A stretch of 39,287 nucleotides of DNA from Candidatus Staskawiczbacteria bacterium (GTDB lineage: Bacteria > Patescibacteriota > Minisyncoccia > Minisyncoccales > Staskawiczbacteraceae): NCBI GenBank assembly GCA_026395215.1, contig JAPLZC010000003.1:1-39287 (forward strand), given 5' to 3'. The translations under genes were made by a program, and so were the position numbers. A model generated the notes under the pieces. The model did not search any database and was not told the origin of the DNA. It worked only from the letters and a program-made list of their open reading frames with translations. Of the stretch, positions 17,485 through 26,337 are shown in pieces; within the stretch, counting starts at the first letter, position 1; each line of letters begins with the position of its first letter.

Positions 17485-17578
17485 AGTAAGTTTCCAGCGT
17501 ACTCCAGGACACAAAGTGCCTGACCCAGTGAGTTTTCCCCCGCAAACAAGGGACAACGAACGTAGCTGGAAATTTACT
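17485..17578 (-). promoter_or_regulatory. structured 5' leader of fba
   Basis: AGTAAATTTCCAGC/GCTGGAAACTTACT closing stem with inner hairpin CAGGCACtttgtGTCCTG. Confidence 0.5.
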
Positions 17579-17586
17579 GCCGAGCG

Positions 17587-18633
17587 TTATTTAGGCATAC
17601 ATAAATTATTTTCTCCGCATTCTTCTTTTGTAACTTTGGCCCTTTCAAATTCTGAATCTTTATCTAAAATACCCATTTTAGCTCCAATTTGTGTCAAATT
17701 AGCCTCAGAATTTGCTAGTCCCAGCTGTATAGCCTTCTCTATATCACCATTATATCTCATGTAATCAGACAAAAAACCAGAGGCAAATGAATCGCCGGCG
17801 CCAGTTGTGTCAACAACCAGGTGATTTGGATTTGGAAACGCTGAATACAAATACTTTCCGTCAGATACAATAACTCCTTCTCCTCCCCTAGTCATAACTG
17901 CTATGCCGGGACAAATTTCATCAATTTTTTTAAATATATTTTTTTCGTCTTCAAATGAAATCTTTGTAAGAAAAGATGCTTCCTCCTGATTTAAAAACAA
18001 AATATCTACTTTACTAAAAATACTTTTTACTTTTTCTTCTGGCAACGATAATTGTTGCATTGATGGATTCACCGCAATTTTTATACCATTTTCATGTGCA
18101 AAATTAACAATCTCCTCAAATAGGTCAACGCCACCTTCGAGACCCAAGGGGTACCCCGGCTTCGGCGAGCCAAAGGGGGCTAAATAAATCCATTTTGTTT
18201 TCTTAATTTTTTTCCATGAGATGTCCTTACTCTGTAATACATCTGATGCCCCACGGTAAACCAAAATTGTCCGGTCTTGGCCTTCATTAGAAATTATAAT
18301 TGATTGATTTGTATGTTTTTCCTTCTTCTTAACAACAAACTTTGTGTCTATCTTCAAATGTTTCAATTCCCTGACAATTTCCAGTCCAGCCGTGTCAATA
18401 CCTATTGCACCGCAAAAAGCCGTTCTAAAGCCCTGTTTTGCGAACGTAGCAGCAGTATTAGTGCCACCCCCGCCCGACACAAAAATAATGTCATCAATAT
18501 CAACCTTAGACCCCAAAGCCAGGCAAATCCCCTTGCCCGTAATAAAATCCTTGTTATCACTTAATGTCTTAAACGCCCCAGATTTCAAATGAATATCCTG
18601 CGCCGCTGACCCAAATGTAATAATATCGTACAT
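17587..18633 (-). CDS. PfkB-family carbohydrate kinase
   Basis: SGGGGTNTAATFAKQG and DTTGAGDSFASGFLS. Confidence 0.92.
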   Translation of the reverse strand: MYDIITFGSAAQDIHLKSGAFKTLSDNKDFITGKGICLALGSKVDIDDIIFVSGGGGTNTAATFAKQGFRTAFCGAIGIDTAGLEIVRELKHLKIDTKFVVKKKEKHTNQSIIISNEGQDRTILVYRGASDVLQSKDISWKKIKKTKWIYLAPFGSPKPGYPLGLEGGVDLFEEIVNFAHENGIKIAVNPSMQQLSLPEEKVKSIFSKVDILFLNQEEASFLTKISFEDEKNIFKKIDEICPGIAVMTRGGEGVIVSDGKYLYSAFPNPNHLVVDTTGAGDSFASGFLSDYMRYNGDIEKAIQLGLANSEANLTQIGAKMGILDKDSEFERAKVTKEECGENNLCMPK

Positions 18634-18661
18634 ATTTATATTGCTAAATTTATTTATTATT

Positions 18662-18967
18662 TTAAACGGCTAATTCGTTTATCAATTTCTCAATATCTCC
18701 ATCCGGGGTATCTAATGGTGCAGATTTATCAAATTCATCTGACGGTGTACTACCAATAAGAATGTGCCAGTATAAATAATCTCTTGGTTCTATTCCTTTT
18801 TCTCTTAATTCTTTTTCAAGCTTGGCCATTCTGTTTTGCCTTTCTTCTACTATTTCTCTTAAATTTTCTGGAGGCGTATCAAAAATTGATTCAATCTTTT
18901 TTTTTTCTTCCTGAACCATTTCTTCTTTCGTTGGAATTGCTTTTTCTACAGAATCTGGATTTGTCAT
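18662..18967 (-). CDS. hypothetical protein (101 aa)
   Basis: Intact ORF within a co-directional cluster. Confidence 0.55.
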   Translation of the reverse strand: MTNPDSVEKAIPTKEEMVQEEKKKIESIFDTPPENLREIVEERQNRMAKLEKELREKGIEPRDYLYWHILIGSTPSDEFDKSAPLDTPDGDIEKLINELAV

Positions 18968-18970
18968 AAA

Positions 18971-21379
18971 TTATTTATTACTTTGTAATTTCTTTTCGGT
19001 TTCGGCGATGGCTAGTTTGGTTTTTAAGACGGAGTCGGGGTTTAAGGAAATTGATTCTATGCCTTGCTCAACCAAAAATTGGGCAAAGTCTGGGAAGTCG
19101 CTAGGACCTTGTCCGCAGATACCGATATATTTATTATTATTCTTGCATACTTTTATAGCTTCTTCAATAAGCTCTTTGACTGCCTCGTTCTTTTCGTTGC
19201 CAATTGTCGACAATTGCGAGTTGTCCCTATCTAGTCCCAAGGTCAGTTGAGTTAGGTCATTTGACCCAATAGAAAACCCATCAAATATCTCTAAAAACTT
19301 TTCTGCTAGTATTACGTTAGCAGGAATTTCACACATGACATAGATTTTCCAGCCCTCTGCTTGCTTTATTCCATTCTCCGCCATAATAGCAACTACTTTT
19401 CTGCCCTCGTCTAGCGTTCTGCAAAATGGAATCATTGGAATAACATTGTCCAAACCAAATTCTTCTCTAACTTTTTTCATTGCTTTGCACTCTAAAATAA
19501 ATGCATCTTTAAATTTTGGGTCGTAATATCTTGAAGCTCCTCTAAATCCAATCATTGGATTTTCTTCCTGTGGTTCATAAGCTTCTCCACCCAGCAAACT
19601 TCGATATTCATTTGTTTTAAAATCTGAGAATCTTACAATTACCGGTTTAGGATAAAATGCTGCTCCAATTGTTCCAATACCCTCGGCCAATTTATCAATG
19701 TAGAATTGAACCTTATCTGCATAACCCAAAGTTACCGCGTCTATTTTTTTCTTTAGCGGAGCTTTTAGCGTCTTGTAGTTTAATAGCGCGTTTGGGTGAA
19801 CTTTAATAGAATTTATAATAATAAATTCTTCTCTGGCCAAACCAACTCCGTCGTTTGGAATAAAGCTCAAATTAAAAGCATTTGAAGGTTCGCCAACATT
19901 CATTAAAATTTTGGTTTTGGTATTTGGAATATTTGAAATATCAGTCTTTTTTATTTCAAAAGGAATTATTCCATCATAAACTTTTCCTTCTTCTCCCTGT
20001 GAGCAATCAATTGTAATTTCCTGACCAGATTTTATAACTTTTGTTCCTTTTTCTGAACCTACAATTACTGGCACTCCCAATTCTCTACCCACAATTGCTG
20101 CATGACAAGTTCTTCCGCCTCTATTTGTTACAATTGCCTTTGCAATCTTCATTGCCGGCACCCAATCTGGGTCTGTCATATCTGTTACCAAAACCTCACC
20201 TTCCTTAAATTTCTCAATATCATTAACAGACATTATAACTTTTGCAACGCCCTGCCCAATTTTACTTCCAACACTCATTCCGTTTACCAAAACTTTTTGA
20301 GGTTTCCCTAAAGTTGGGCTTTGCAAAACATAATCCTCCAAAACACTGAGATTTTTCTTACTCTGCACTGTTTCCGGTCTTGCCTGAACAATAAATAAAT
20401 CACCTGTAATTCCATCTTTTGCAAACTCCATATCCATTGATTTTTTGTAATGTTCCTCAATTATCATTGACCATTTTGCCAACTGCAAAATATCTTGGTC
20501 GCCAATGCAAAAGTTTTCTCTCTCTTTTTTTGTAGTGCTAACGTCCTTTGTCGGCGCTTTTAAATTTTTAGTATATATTAATTTTACCAGTTTTGTGCCC
20601 AGTCTTTTTTCCAGAATTGGTTTAAACCCACTCTTAAGAGTTGTTTCAAAAACATAAAACTGATCAGGGTCAACCCTGCCTTTTACAACGTTTTCTCCCA
20701 AACCCAAGCTTGCATTTATTAATACAACATCTCCAAACCCAGATTCTGTTTCACATGAAAATATAACTCCCGAGGCCCCAACATCTGACCTAACCATTTT
20801 GCATACGCCCACAGACAAAGCCACAGATAAATGGTCAACTTTTACCTGTTCTCGGTAAATAATTGCTCTATCTGTAAAGAAAGAAACAAAACAATCAAGA
20901 ACAGCTTTCATCAAACTTTCCTGCCCTGAAATATTTAAGTATGTTTCAAATTGTCCTGCAAAAGAGGCGTCCGGGTTATCTTCGGCCACACCCGAAGTTC
21001 TTACGGCAACATCGGTATTTTCAACGTTATATTTTTGAGACAATTGTGTATAAGCCTCGAACAAATCTTTTTTTAGCTCATCAGGAATAACTCCTTTTGC
21101 AATCTTTTCTCGGGCGGTTTTTCCAACCAATCTGACAGATTGTAAATTTTTAGGATCTAATGTTTTAAAAATCTCAGACAAATCTTTATCCAGCCCATTG
21201 GCTTTTATAAATTTCCAATAAAATGTGGAAGTTAAAGCAAAACCATACGGTACATTTACCCCCTTGGAAGTAAGATTTACATACATCTCTCCCAACGATG
21301 CGTTTTTCCCACCAACCAGCGGAACGTCAACCATCCCCACCTCGTTATACCACAAAATATTTTTTTGATTTTTTTCCAT
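18971..21379 (-). CDS. ppsA: phosphoenolpyruvate synthase (pyruvate, water dikinase)
   Basis: GGKNASLGEM, TNRGGRTCHAAIVGRELGVP, CEIPANVILAEKFLEIFDGFSIGSNDLTQL. Confidence 0.96.
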   Translation of the reverse strand: MEKNQKNILWYNEVGMVDVPLVGGKNASLGEMYVNLTSKGVNVPYGFALTSTFYWKFIKANGLDKDLSEIFKTLDPKNLQSVRLVGKTAREKIAKGVIPDELKKDLFEAYTQLSQKYNVENTDVAVRTSGVAEDNPDASFAGQFETYLNISGQESLMKAVLDCFVSFFTDRAIIYREQVKVDHLSVALSVGVCKMVRSDVGASGVIFSCETESGFGDVVLINASLGLGENVVKGRVDPDQFYVFETTLKSGFKPILEKRLGTKLVKLIYTKNLKAPTKDVSTTKKERENFCIGDQDILQLAKWSMIIEEHYKKSMDMEFAKDGITGDLFIVQARPETVQSKKNLSVLEDYVLQSPTLGKPQKVLVNGMSVGSKIGQGVAKVIMSVNDIEKFKEGEVLVTDMTDPDWVPAMKIAKAIVTNRGGRTCHAAIVGRELGVPVIVGSEKGTKVIKSGQEITIDCSQGEEGKVYDGIIPFEIKKTDISNIPNTKTKILMNVGEPSNAFNLSFIPNDGVGLAREEFIIINSIKVHPNALLNYKTLKAPLKKKIDAVTLGYADKVQFYIDKLAEGIGTIGAAFYPKPVIVRFSDFKTNEYRSLLGGEAYEPQEENPMIGFRGASRYYDPKFKDAFILECKAMKKVREEFGLDNVIPMIPFCRTLDEGRKVVAIMAENGIKQAEGWKIYVMCEIPANVILAEKFLEIFDGFSIGSNDLTQLTLGLDRDNSQLSTIGNEKNEAVKELIEEAIKVCKNNNKYIGICGQGPSDFPDFAQFLVEQGIESISLNPDSVLKTKLAIAETEKKLQSNK

Positions 21380-21389
21380 GAAATTATTT

Positions 21390-22412
21390 TTAATGCTTAA
21401 TATTCAAAACTTTTTCAGCAATCGCTGATTCTTCGTCGGTTGGAATTGCCAAAACTTTTGCTTTTTTAAGAATATCCAAATTTTCACAAATCATATCTCT
21501 TATTTTTTTAGAGCCCGCTCCTATAGATCCGGTAAAAACCAAAACATCACATCCGCCCAGAATTGCAAAATAACTTCCGATATATTTTTGTATTGAATAA
21601 ACAAACACATCTAAAGCCAATATGGCCTTCTTATCTCCTTTCTCAACCATATCCAGAACCCTCAACATATCATTTTCCCCGCAAATTCCTTTTACGCCGG
21701 ATTCTTTATTTAATATTTCCTTTGTCCTATCCAGTGTAAATTCTCGAACTAACTCCAAAACAACTCCAGAATCTATATCTCCAACTCTTGTCATCATCAC
21801 CAAGCCCTGCAATGGCGTAAAACCCATTGAAGTATCAACGGCCTTTCCATTTTTAATTGCTGTAATACTTGCCCCTCCTCCTAAATGGCAGGATATAATT
21901 TTAAGCTTGCTGAATGGTTTCTTAATCATTTCTGCCGCTTTTCCGGCAACATATTCATGTGAAATGCCGTGAAAACCAAATTTTCTGAAACCAAACTCCT
22001 TAACAATTGCTTCCGGCAAAGCATATGTGAAAGCTTGCTCCGGCAAATCTTTGTAAAATTCCGTATCAAAAACTGCAATCTCCGGAACGCCTTTAAAAAT
22101 ATTCTGGCAGGCCTTTATTCCCAAAACATTAAAAGGGTTGTGCAACGGAGCCAAATGATTTAATTTTTCCAAATCAGCTATATTTCCCTCCGTAATTTCC
22201 GTTGGCTCCTTAAAAATATCCTTTCCGTGAACTACTCTGTGCCCCACTGCCTCAATTTTCAGCCCGCTTATTTTTTTGAGCTCCTCATCTAACGATTTTT
22301 GAAAACTTTCCTGATTTAAAACAGCGCATTTGCCTTCTTGGGCAACTTTCAAATCTTGGTCAAAAACCTTCCACTTAATTGATTGCGAACCGCAATTTAA
22401 TACGAGTATCAT
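21390..22412 (-). CDS. ackA: acetate kinase
   Basis: LVLNCGSQSIKWKVF, FGFHGISHEYVA, CHLGGGASITAIKNGKAVDTSMGFTPLQGLVMMTR. Confidence 0.96.
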   Translation of the reverse strand: MILVLNCGSQSIKWKVFDQDLKVAQEGKCAVLNQESFQKSLDEELKKISGLKIEAVGHRVVHGKDIFKEPTEITEGNIADLEKLNHLAPLHNPFNVLGIKACQNIFKGVPEIAVFDTEFYKDLPEQAFTYALPEAIVKEFGFRKFGFHGISHEYVAGKAAEMIKKPFSKLKIISCHLGGGASITAIKNGKAVDTSMGFTPLQGLVMMTRVGDIDSGVVLELVREFTLDRTKEILNKESGVKGICGENDMLRVLDMVEKGDKKAILALDVFVYSIQKYIGSYFAILGGCDVLVFTGSIGAGSKKIRDMICENLDILKKAKVLAIPTDEESAIAEKVLNIKH

Positions 22413-22413
22413 A

Positions 22414-22998
22414 TTATTTAATTATTATCCCTTCTCCGGCTTTATTTATTCCTGCAGCGTTGCCTTCATCGGTGTCTAAATGCAGACAAAATTTATAATC
22501 ATCTCTGACTCTGACTGATATATTCTCAAAAACAATCTGTCTTGCCCCGTCAATCCTGACAGCTGTTTTAGAGCCATTTTTAAGCCCCAATTTGGCCGCC
22601 TCACTTGTCGCACAATGAATATGCCGTAAAGCCACTATTAGACCCTCATTCAAATTAACAGTCCCTTTTGGCCCGACAAGAACAACCGGGCTTGTTCCAT
22701 TCAGGTCGCCCGAAAGCCTTATTTGGGGCACAACTCCCGAGCCTACAGCATCGGTCAGAGATATCTCAACCTGTGTTTTTGCCCTTACCGGACCCACCAC
22801 TCTAACTTTTTCAATTTTTTTAGAACCAAACTGAATATCCACTGTTTCTTGGCAAGCAAAATCCGACGGCTGTGAAAGCTGTTTTAATTTTTGCAATTCA
22901 TATCCCTCACCAAAAAGCTTCTCCAAATCTTCTTTTGCCAAATGGCAATGCCTAGCTGACACCTCCACCGGCACAATAATTTTTTGTTTTCCAAACAT
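22414..22998 (-). CDS. pduL: PduL-type phosphate acyltransferase
   Basis: VEVSARHCHLAKEDLEKLFG, ALRHIHC, HLDTDEGNAAG. Confidence 0.92.
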   Translation of the reverse strand: MFGKQKIIVPVEVSARHCHLAKEDLEKLFGEGYELQKLKQLSQPSDFACQETVDIQFGSKKIEKVRVVGPVRAKTQVEISLTDAVGSGVVPQIRLSGDLNGTSPVVLVGPKGTVNLNEGLIVALRHIHCATSEAAKLGLKNGSKTAVRIDGARQIVFENISVRVRDDYKFCLHLDTDEGNAAGINKAGEGIIIK

Positions 22999-23082
22999 AA
23001 TAATTTATTATACCAGTTATTTTCAATTTCAAGAAGTGGAAAAGTCCGTTTAGAAGAAACGGCGGGGAGAATACTCAAACCC

Positions 23083-23111
23083 TTGACATAGCATTATAAA
23101 TATGCTATAAT
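23083..23111 (+). promoter_or_regulatory. consensus sigma70 promoter of cassette E
   Basis: TTGACA-17-TATAAT. Confidence 0.9.
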
Positions 23112-23195
23112 TAATACATCAGAGAGTTGATATTGGCGGGTGCCAAAGCGTCAATTCTTGGGATGGCACATTCACAACTTGCAGAGGAGTTTCAC

Positions 23196-23597
23196 ATGAA
23201 TATCGTAGGATTCTGCGCTGACTGGTTCATGATTCTGGCAGGAGTTGCGTTCGCGGTCCTGATCGTCTGGAGCCTCGGACCAATCCGGTTCCGCGGTGGC
23301 ATCAGCATCAACAACGAAAGCATCCGAACCATGATGCCCACGCTATGCGTGATGGCAATCCCCGTGGCGATGTGCCTGTTATCGGTGGCGGTTGGCATTG
23401 CCGACTTCTCCTTCCGGGTGCGCATCCATAACGGACAAACCTATGCGGCCCAGGTCGTGACGTATAATGAACGATATGACACAGTCATCCTCAAAGATGA
23501 CATGGGCCGTAAGGTTCGTTCGTATATCGTCCCAAGGGGAAAAATGGACGGCGCCACCCGTGTCGATGAGAGGATTTTCCTCAACCACGGAGTGTAG
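23196..23597 (+). CDS. small membrane protein of GC-rich cassette E (133 aa)
   Basis: GCAGAGGAGTTTCACATG (SD); two hydrophobic N-terminal helices; terminator follows. Confidence 0.75.
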   Translation: MNIVGFCADWFMILAGVAFAVLIVWSLGPIRFRGGISINNESIRTMMPTLCVMAIPVAMCLLSVAVGIADFSFRVRIHNGQTYAAQVVTYNERYDTVILKDDMGRKVRSYIVPRGKMDGATRVDERIFLNHGV

Positions 23598-23612
23598 GCC
23601 AGCAATGGCAAA

Positions 23613-23647
23613 GAGGGCAGTCTCGTTTCGACGAGCTGCCCTGTTTC
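23613..23647 (+). terminator. terminator of cassette E
   Basis: GGGCAGtCTCGtttcgaCGAGCTGCCCTGTTTC. Confidence 0.75.
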
Positions 23648-23691
23648 TTTACAAAAAAACAGCACCTTTCAGCGCTGATTTTATTTTGAAA

Positions 23692-23764
23692 TTATAACTT
23701 CTTTCCGACAAATTCGGCGAATTCGGCTAGTCTTGTTGAGTATCCCCACTCATTGTTGTACCAG
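23692..23764 (-). pseudogene. displaced 3' end of gap
   Basis: Minus strand encodes WYNNEWGYSTRLAEFAEFVGKKL*, paralogous to the end of the intact gap. Confidence 0.92.
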
Positions 23765-23770
23765 TCGCAG

Positions 23771-23812
23771 AAAAGTGTGTATTAGTCCGACATCACGGAC
23801 TGCTTTTGTTTT
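23771..23812. repeat. left terminal inverted repeat of the island
   Basis: AAAAGTGTGTATTAGTCCGAcatcaCGGACTGCTTTTGTTTT. Confidence 0.75.
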
Positions 23813-23854
23813 CGTCTTAATTATACTCCGGCAAGAACCCGCGTCAATACCCGT

Positions 23855-24283
23855 TTATGATATCTGTTCAATGTTTCCATCCAAGACTACATCCACCATC
23901 GCCTTAATTTCATCTGAATAAGAGACATCTGTGGGAATCTGATTTAGTAAAAAAACTTTTTTGTCGTTTACATGAGCAAAACCAATTTCCATCAAAGTGT
24001 TACCACCAACATAGTTTTTTATTCCATTCTTATCGAAATTGCAAATCAAAACGGCGTCCCCACTTTTTATTAAACCATGCCAAAATTTTATGTAATTGTA
24101 CTTTCTTTTTATCTCACTATTCTCAACTCCATTAGCCATATCGGTTAATTGGGCGGCAGTTCCATTTGCTAAACCGAACATTTGTTCGTGCATCATCGGC
24201 TGGTGCCCCATTTTTTCCAGCTTACGGTAGATATCTACCAACTGAGGTGCAAATTTTACGCTTCCACAAATTGTAATTTTCAT
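23855..24283 (-). CDS. nucleoside 2-deoxyribosyltransferase-like protein
   Basis: MKITICGSVKFAPQLVDIYRKLEKMGH...GDAVLICNFDKNGIKNYVGGNTLMEIGFAHVNDKKVFLLN. Confidence 0.65.
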   Translation of the reverse strand: MKITICGSVKFAPQLVDIYRKLEKMGHQPMMHEQMFGLANGTAAQLTDMANGVENSEIKRKYNYIKFWHGLIKSGDAVLICNFDKNGIKNYVGGNTLMEIGFAHVNDKKVFLLNQIPTDVSYSDEIKAMVDVVLDGNIEQIS

Positions 24284-24295
24284 TGTATAAAATTA

Positions 24296-24874
24296 TTACA
24301 AATTATATCCGGCCTCCTGAAGCAATCCGACGACTGCCTCCAAAGGAATACCCCTCAAAAAATTATTATAACTTCCCTCAATTTTTTCAGTAAAGGTTGA
24401 GCTATAATGTTCCAGCGGGTCGTATCCCAATGCGTATGTGTTAAAAAATTTATCTTGATTAAGATAAGTCTCAATTTCTTTCTCTGAAAATTTTCTCAAA
24501 TAAATTCCTGTCTTAACCACTCTTGAAACAACCTTCTCTGTGGCAGTATTTATAATATGTATTCCTGTATAAAATTGGTGACTGTTTCCTGAAAGAGATT
24601 TTAGTCTTTCAAAACCCTCTTCTCTTGATTTTGGTTTTTCAAGTATTTTACCATTAAAATATCCAACCGAATCCATCCCTATAACAATCGCATCATTGTG
24701 ATTTTTTGCCACAGCTTCGGCTTTTAATTTTGACAATTCTTTTACCAATTCTTCCGGGTTATTTCTATCCACTTGAGATTCATCAACCTTACTTCCTTCT
24801 GCAACAAAATCAATTCTTAAAAATTTGAACGCCTGTATGCGATAAGGCGATGTTGTGCCTAATATAATTTTCAT
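24296..24874 (-). CDS. Maf-like nucleotide pyrophosphatase
   Basis: ILGTTSPYRIQAFKFLRIDF, KAEAVAKNHNDAIVIGMDSVGYFNG. Confidence 0.85.
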   Translation of the reverse strand: MKIILGTTSPYRIQAFKFLRIDFVAEGSKVDESQVDRNNPEELVKELSKLKAEAVAKNHNDAIVIGMDSVGYFNGKILEKPKSREEGFERLKSLSGNSHQFYTGIHIINTATEKVVSRVVKTGIYLRKFSEKEIETYLNQDKFFNTYALGYDPLEHYSSTFTEKIEGSYNNFLRGIPLEAVVGLLQEAGYNL

Positions 24875-24918
24875 ATTTTTTTATTTATTTTGCATCTTTT
24901 ATTATAAAAATGCAATCC

Positions 24919-25836
24919 TTACTTACCCATCACCTTACGGTAAATTCTTTGCAATGCCGGGGCGAACAGCTCTGTGTAAATTTTACTGCTATCAACGCTG
25001 TTGTGGCCCATGAATTGTGCGATCATTAAATCGTCAACTTCGTTTTCTGCCAACACCCTGCCAAACTTGTGCCTCAACGAGTGCGCATTGAACGTGCTTT
25101 TCAGCCCGGCTTGCTTGCTGTATTTTCTCAGCACCTCGCCGATTGCGTCTATACTGCAACGCCTTGCTTCAGTCCCCTCTCCGCAGACTCCGCCCCGGAC
25201 CGAGATAAACAATGCATCTTTGTCCTCAATATCTAAATGCTCTAACATTTTCTCTCGCCTTTTCAACCACGTATTTAAATAAACTATCGTTGCATCTCTA
25301 AAAAATATATTTCTAAACGGAGCGGTCTTTGTGTGTTTTTCAGTTTTAATTGTTATTCGCTTATTTTGAATATCAACATCTTCCACGTTCAGCGATAGAA
25401 TTTCATTTAGACGGGCACCGCTGTCATACAGCAAGGCAAGGATCGCCCGGTTCCTAATATGGTTGTGTCCAAATTTCGGAATGACATTTATAACTTTGTA
25501 ATAATCGCTTTCAGTTGCCACACGTGGCATCACTCTTTCAGATTTTATTTTTGGCACAAGAGCCGGGTTCTCAACCTTCAGCCCCTTCAACTGCCAGAAG
25601 TTCAGAAGATGTTTTATGGCCAACGCCTGCTTTTCGCGAGTACTAGCACTGTGGTTGAAAGTGTAGCTTAAATTCAAATATTCACTAATTTCTTTTTCAG
25701 TCACCTTCTCAATATCCTTATTCCTCAAAAAGATTGCAAAATTGACCAACTGCCAATGGTAATGGTACACCGTATTGCCTTTTACCTGCGGCGATTTCCA
25801 CCTCGTGAAGTCATTTATTGCATCTTTTAGTTTCAT
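24919..25836 (-). CDS. tyrosine recombinase / phage integrase family
   Basis: YDSGARLNEILSL, NAHSLRHKFGRVL, FMGHNSVDSSKIYTEL (R...HxxR...H...Y). Confidence 0.95.
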   Translation of the reverse strand: MKLKDAINDFTRWKSPQVKGNTVYHYHWQLVNFAIFLRNKDIEKVTEKEISEYLNLSYTFNHSASTREKQALAIKHLLNFWQLKGLKVENPALVPKIKSERVMPRVATESDYYKVINVIPKFGHNHIRNRAILALLYDSGARLNEILSLNVEDVDIQNKRITIKTEKHTKTAPFRNIFFRDATIVYLNTWLKRREKMLEHLDIEDKDALFISVRGGVCGEGTEARRCSIDAIGEVLRKYSKQAGLKSTFNAHSLRHKFGRVLAENEVDDLMIAQFMGHNSVDSSKIYTELFAPALQRIYRKVMGK

Positions 25837-25847
25837 AAAACAAAAGC

Positions 25848-26095
25848 CGCCAGCTTCAACAGCGGCGGCTTGATTAATTTATTAATTTTAATTTCTTCCC
25901 AATCTTCTAAAAAGAAGCAGAACCCCTCTAAGCAACCAAATTGGTTGCTAATCCCCTTCCAAATTTTTGTTTCTAATAACATAAACCACAAACGCCACTG
26001 GTTACAACGAGTGGCGCCATGGCGATTCCAGCCGGTTGCCCGACTGGGCGTAATGCCGTTAGCTAACGGCAGAAGGCATTTAACCCTTCTACCAT
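25848..26095 (-). ncRNA. candidate ncRNA F upstream of the recombinase
   Basis: Hairpins GCCGTTAGCTAACGGC, CGCCACTcgttgtaaccAGTGGCG, GCAACCAATTTGGTTGC; terminator AAGCCGCCgctgttgaagctGGCGGCTTTTGTTTT; no ORF. Confidence 0.5.
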
Positions 26096-26097
26096 TA

Positions 26098-26124
26098 ATT
26101 ATACCACTTTTGTAACCGTGTCAA
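26098..26124 (-). promoter_or_regulatory. promoter of ncRNA F
   Basis: TTGACA-15-TATAAT. Confidence 0.6.
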
Positions 26125-26296
26125 CGAAGTTTTGCGCTTCCTGGCACGCCCTTTCGGGAAATGGTGAATATTTGATTAATTTTTCTCTTGCCCTCATATT
26201 GCCAGACCCTGTTGAGGAAGTCAAGGCCAATATTATTTTTATTGCCGGCACCGCCAGTTGTGCGTTTTTCGCAGTACCAGCAATAATTTTTACAAA

Positions 26297-26332
26297 AAAA
26301 GGGCCCCGCAGTGTTTCCACTTTGGGGCCATA
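26297..26332 (-). terminator. terminator of the PPDK_N-like cassette
   Basis: GGCCCCaaagtggaaacactgcGGGGCCCTTTTTTT. Confidence 0.8.
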
Positions 26333-26337
26333 AGACT

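Noticed and set aside
18110-18185. GC-rich in-frame stretch in the PfkB kinase (FGSPKPGYPLGLEGGVD; GGGGTACCCC)
   Set aside because: It could be a palindromic in-frame insert, but one example without an alignment is not enough to call it.
24919-25836. Integron integrase with attC array
   Set aside because: The recombinase has generic R-H-R-H-Y motifs, no integron-specific insert was recognised, and the cassettes do not form a head-to-tail array beside it.
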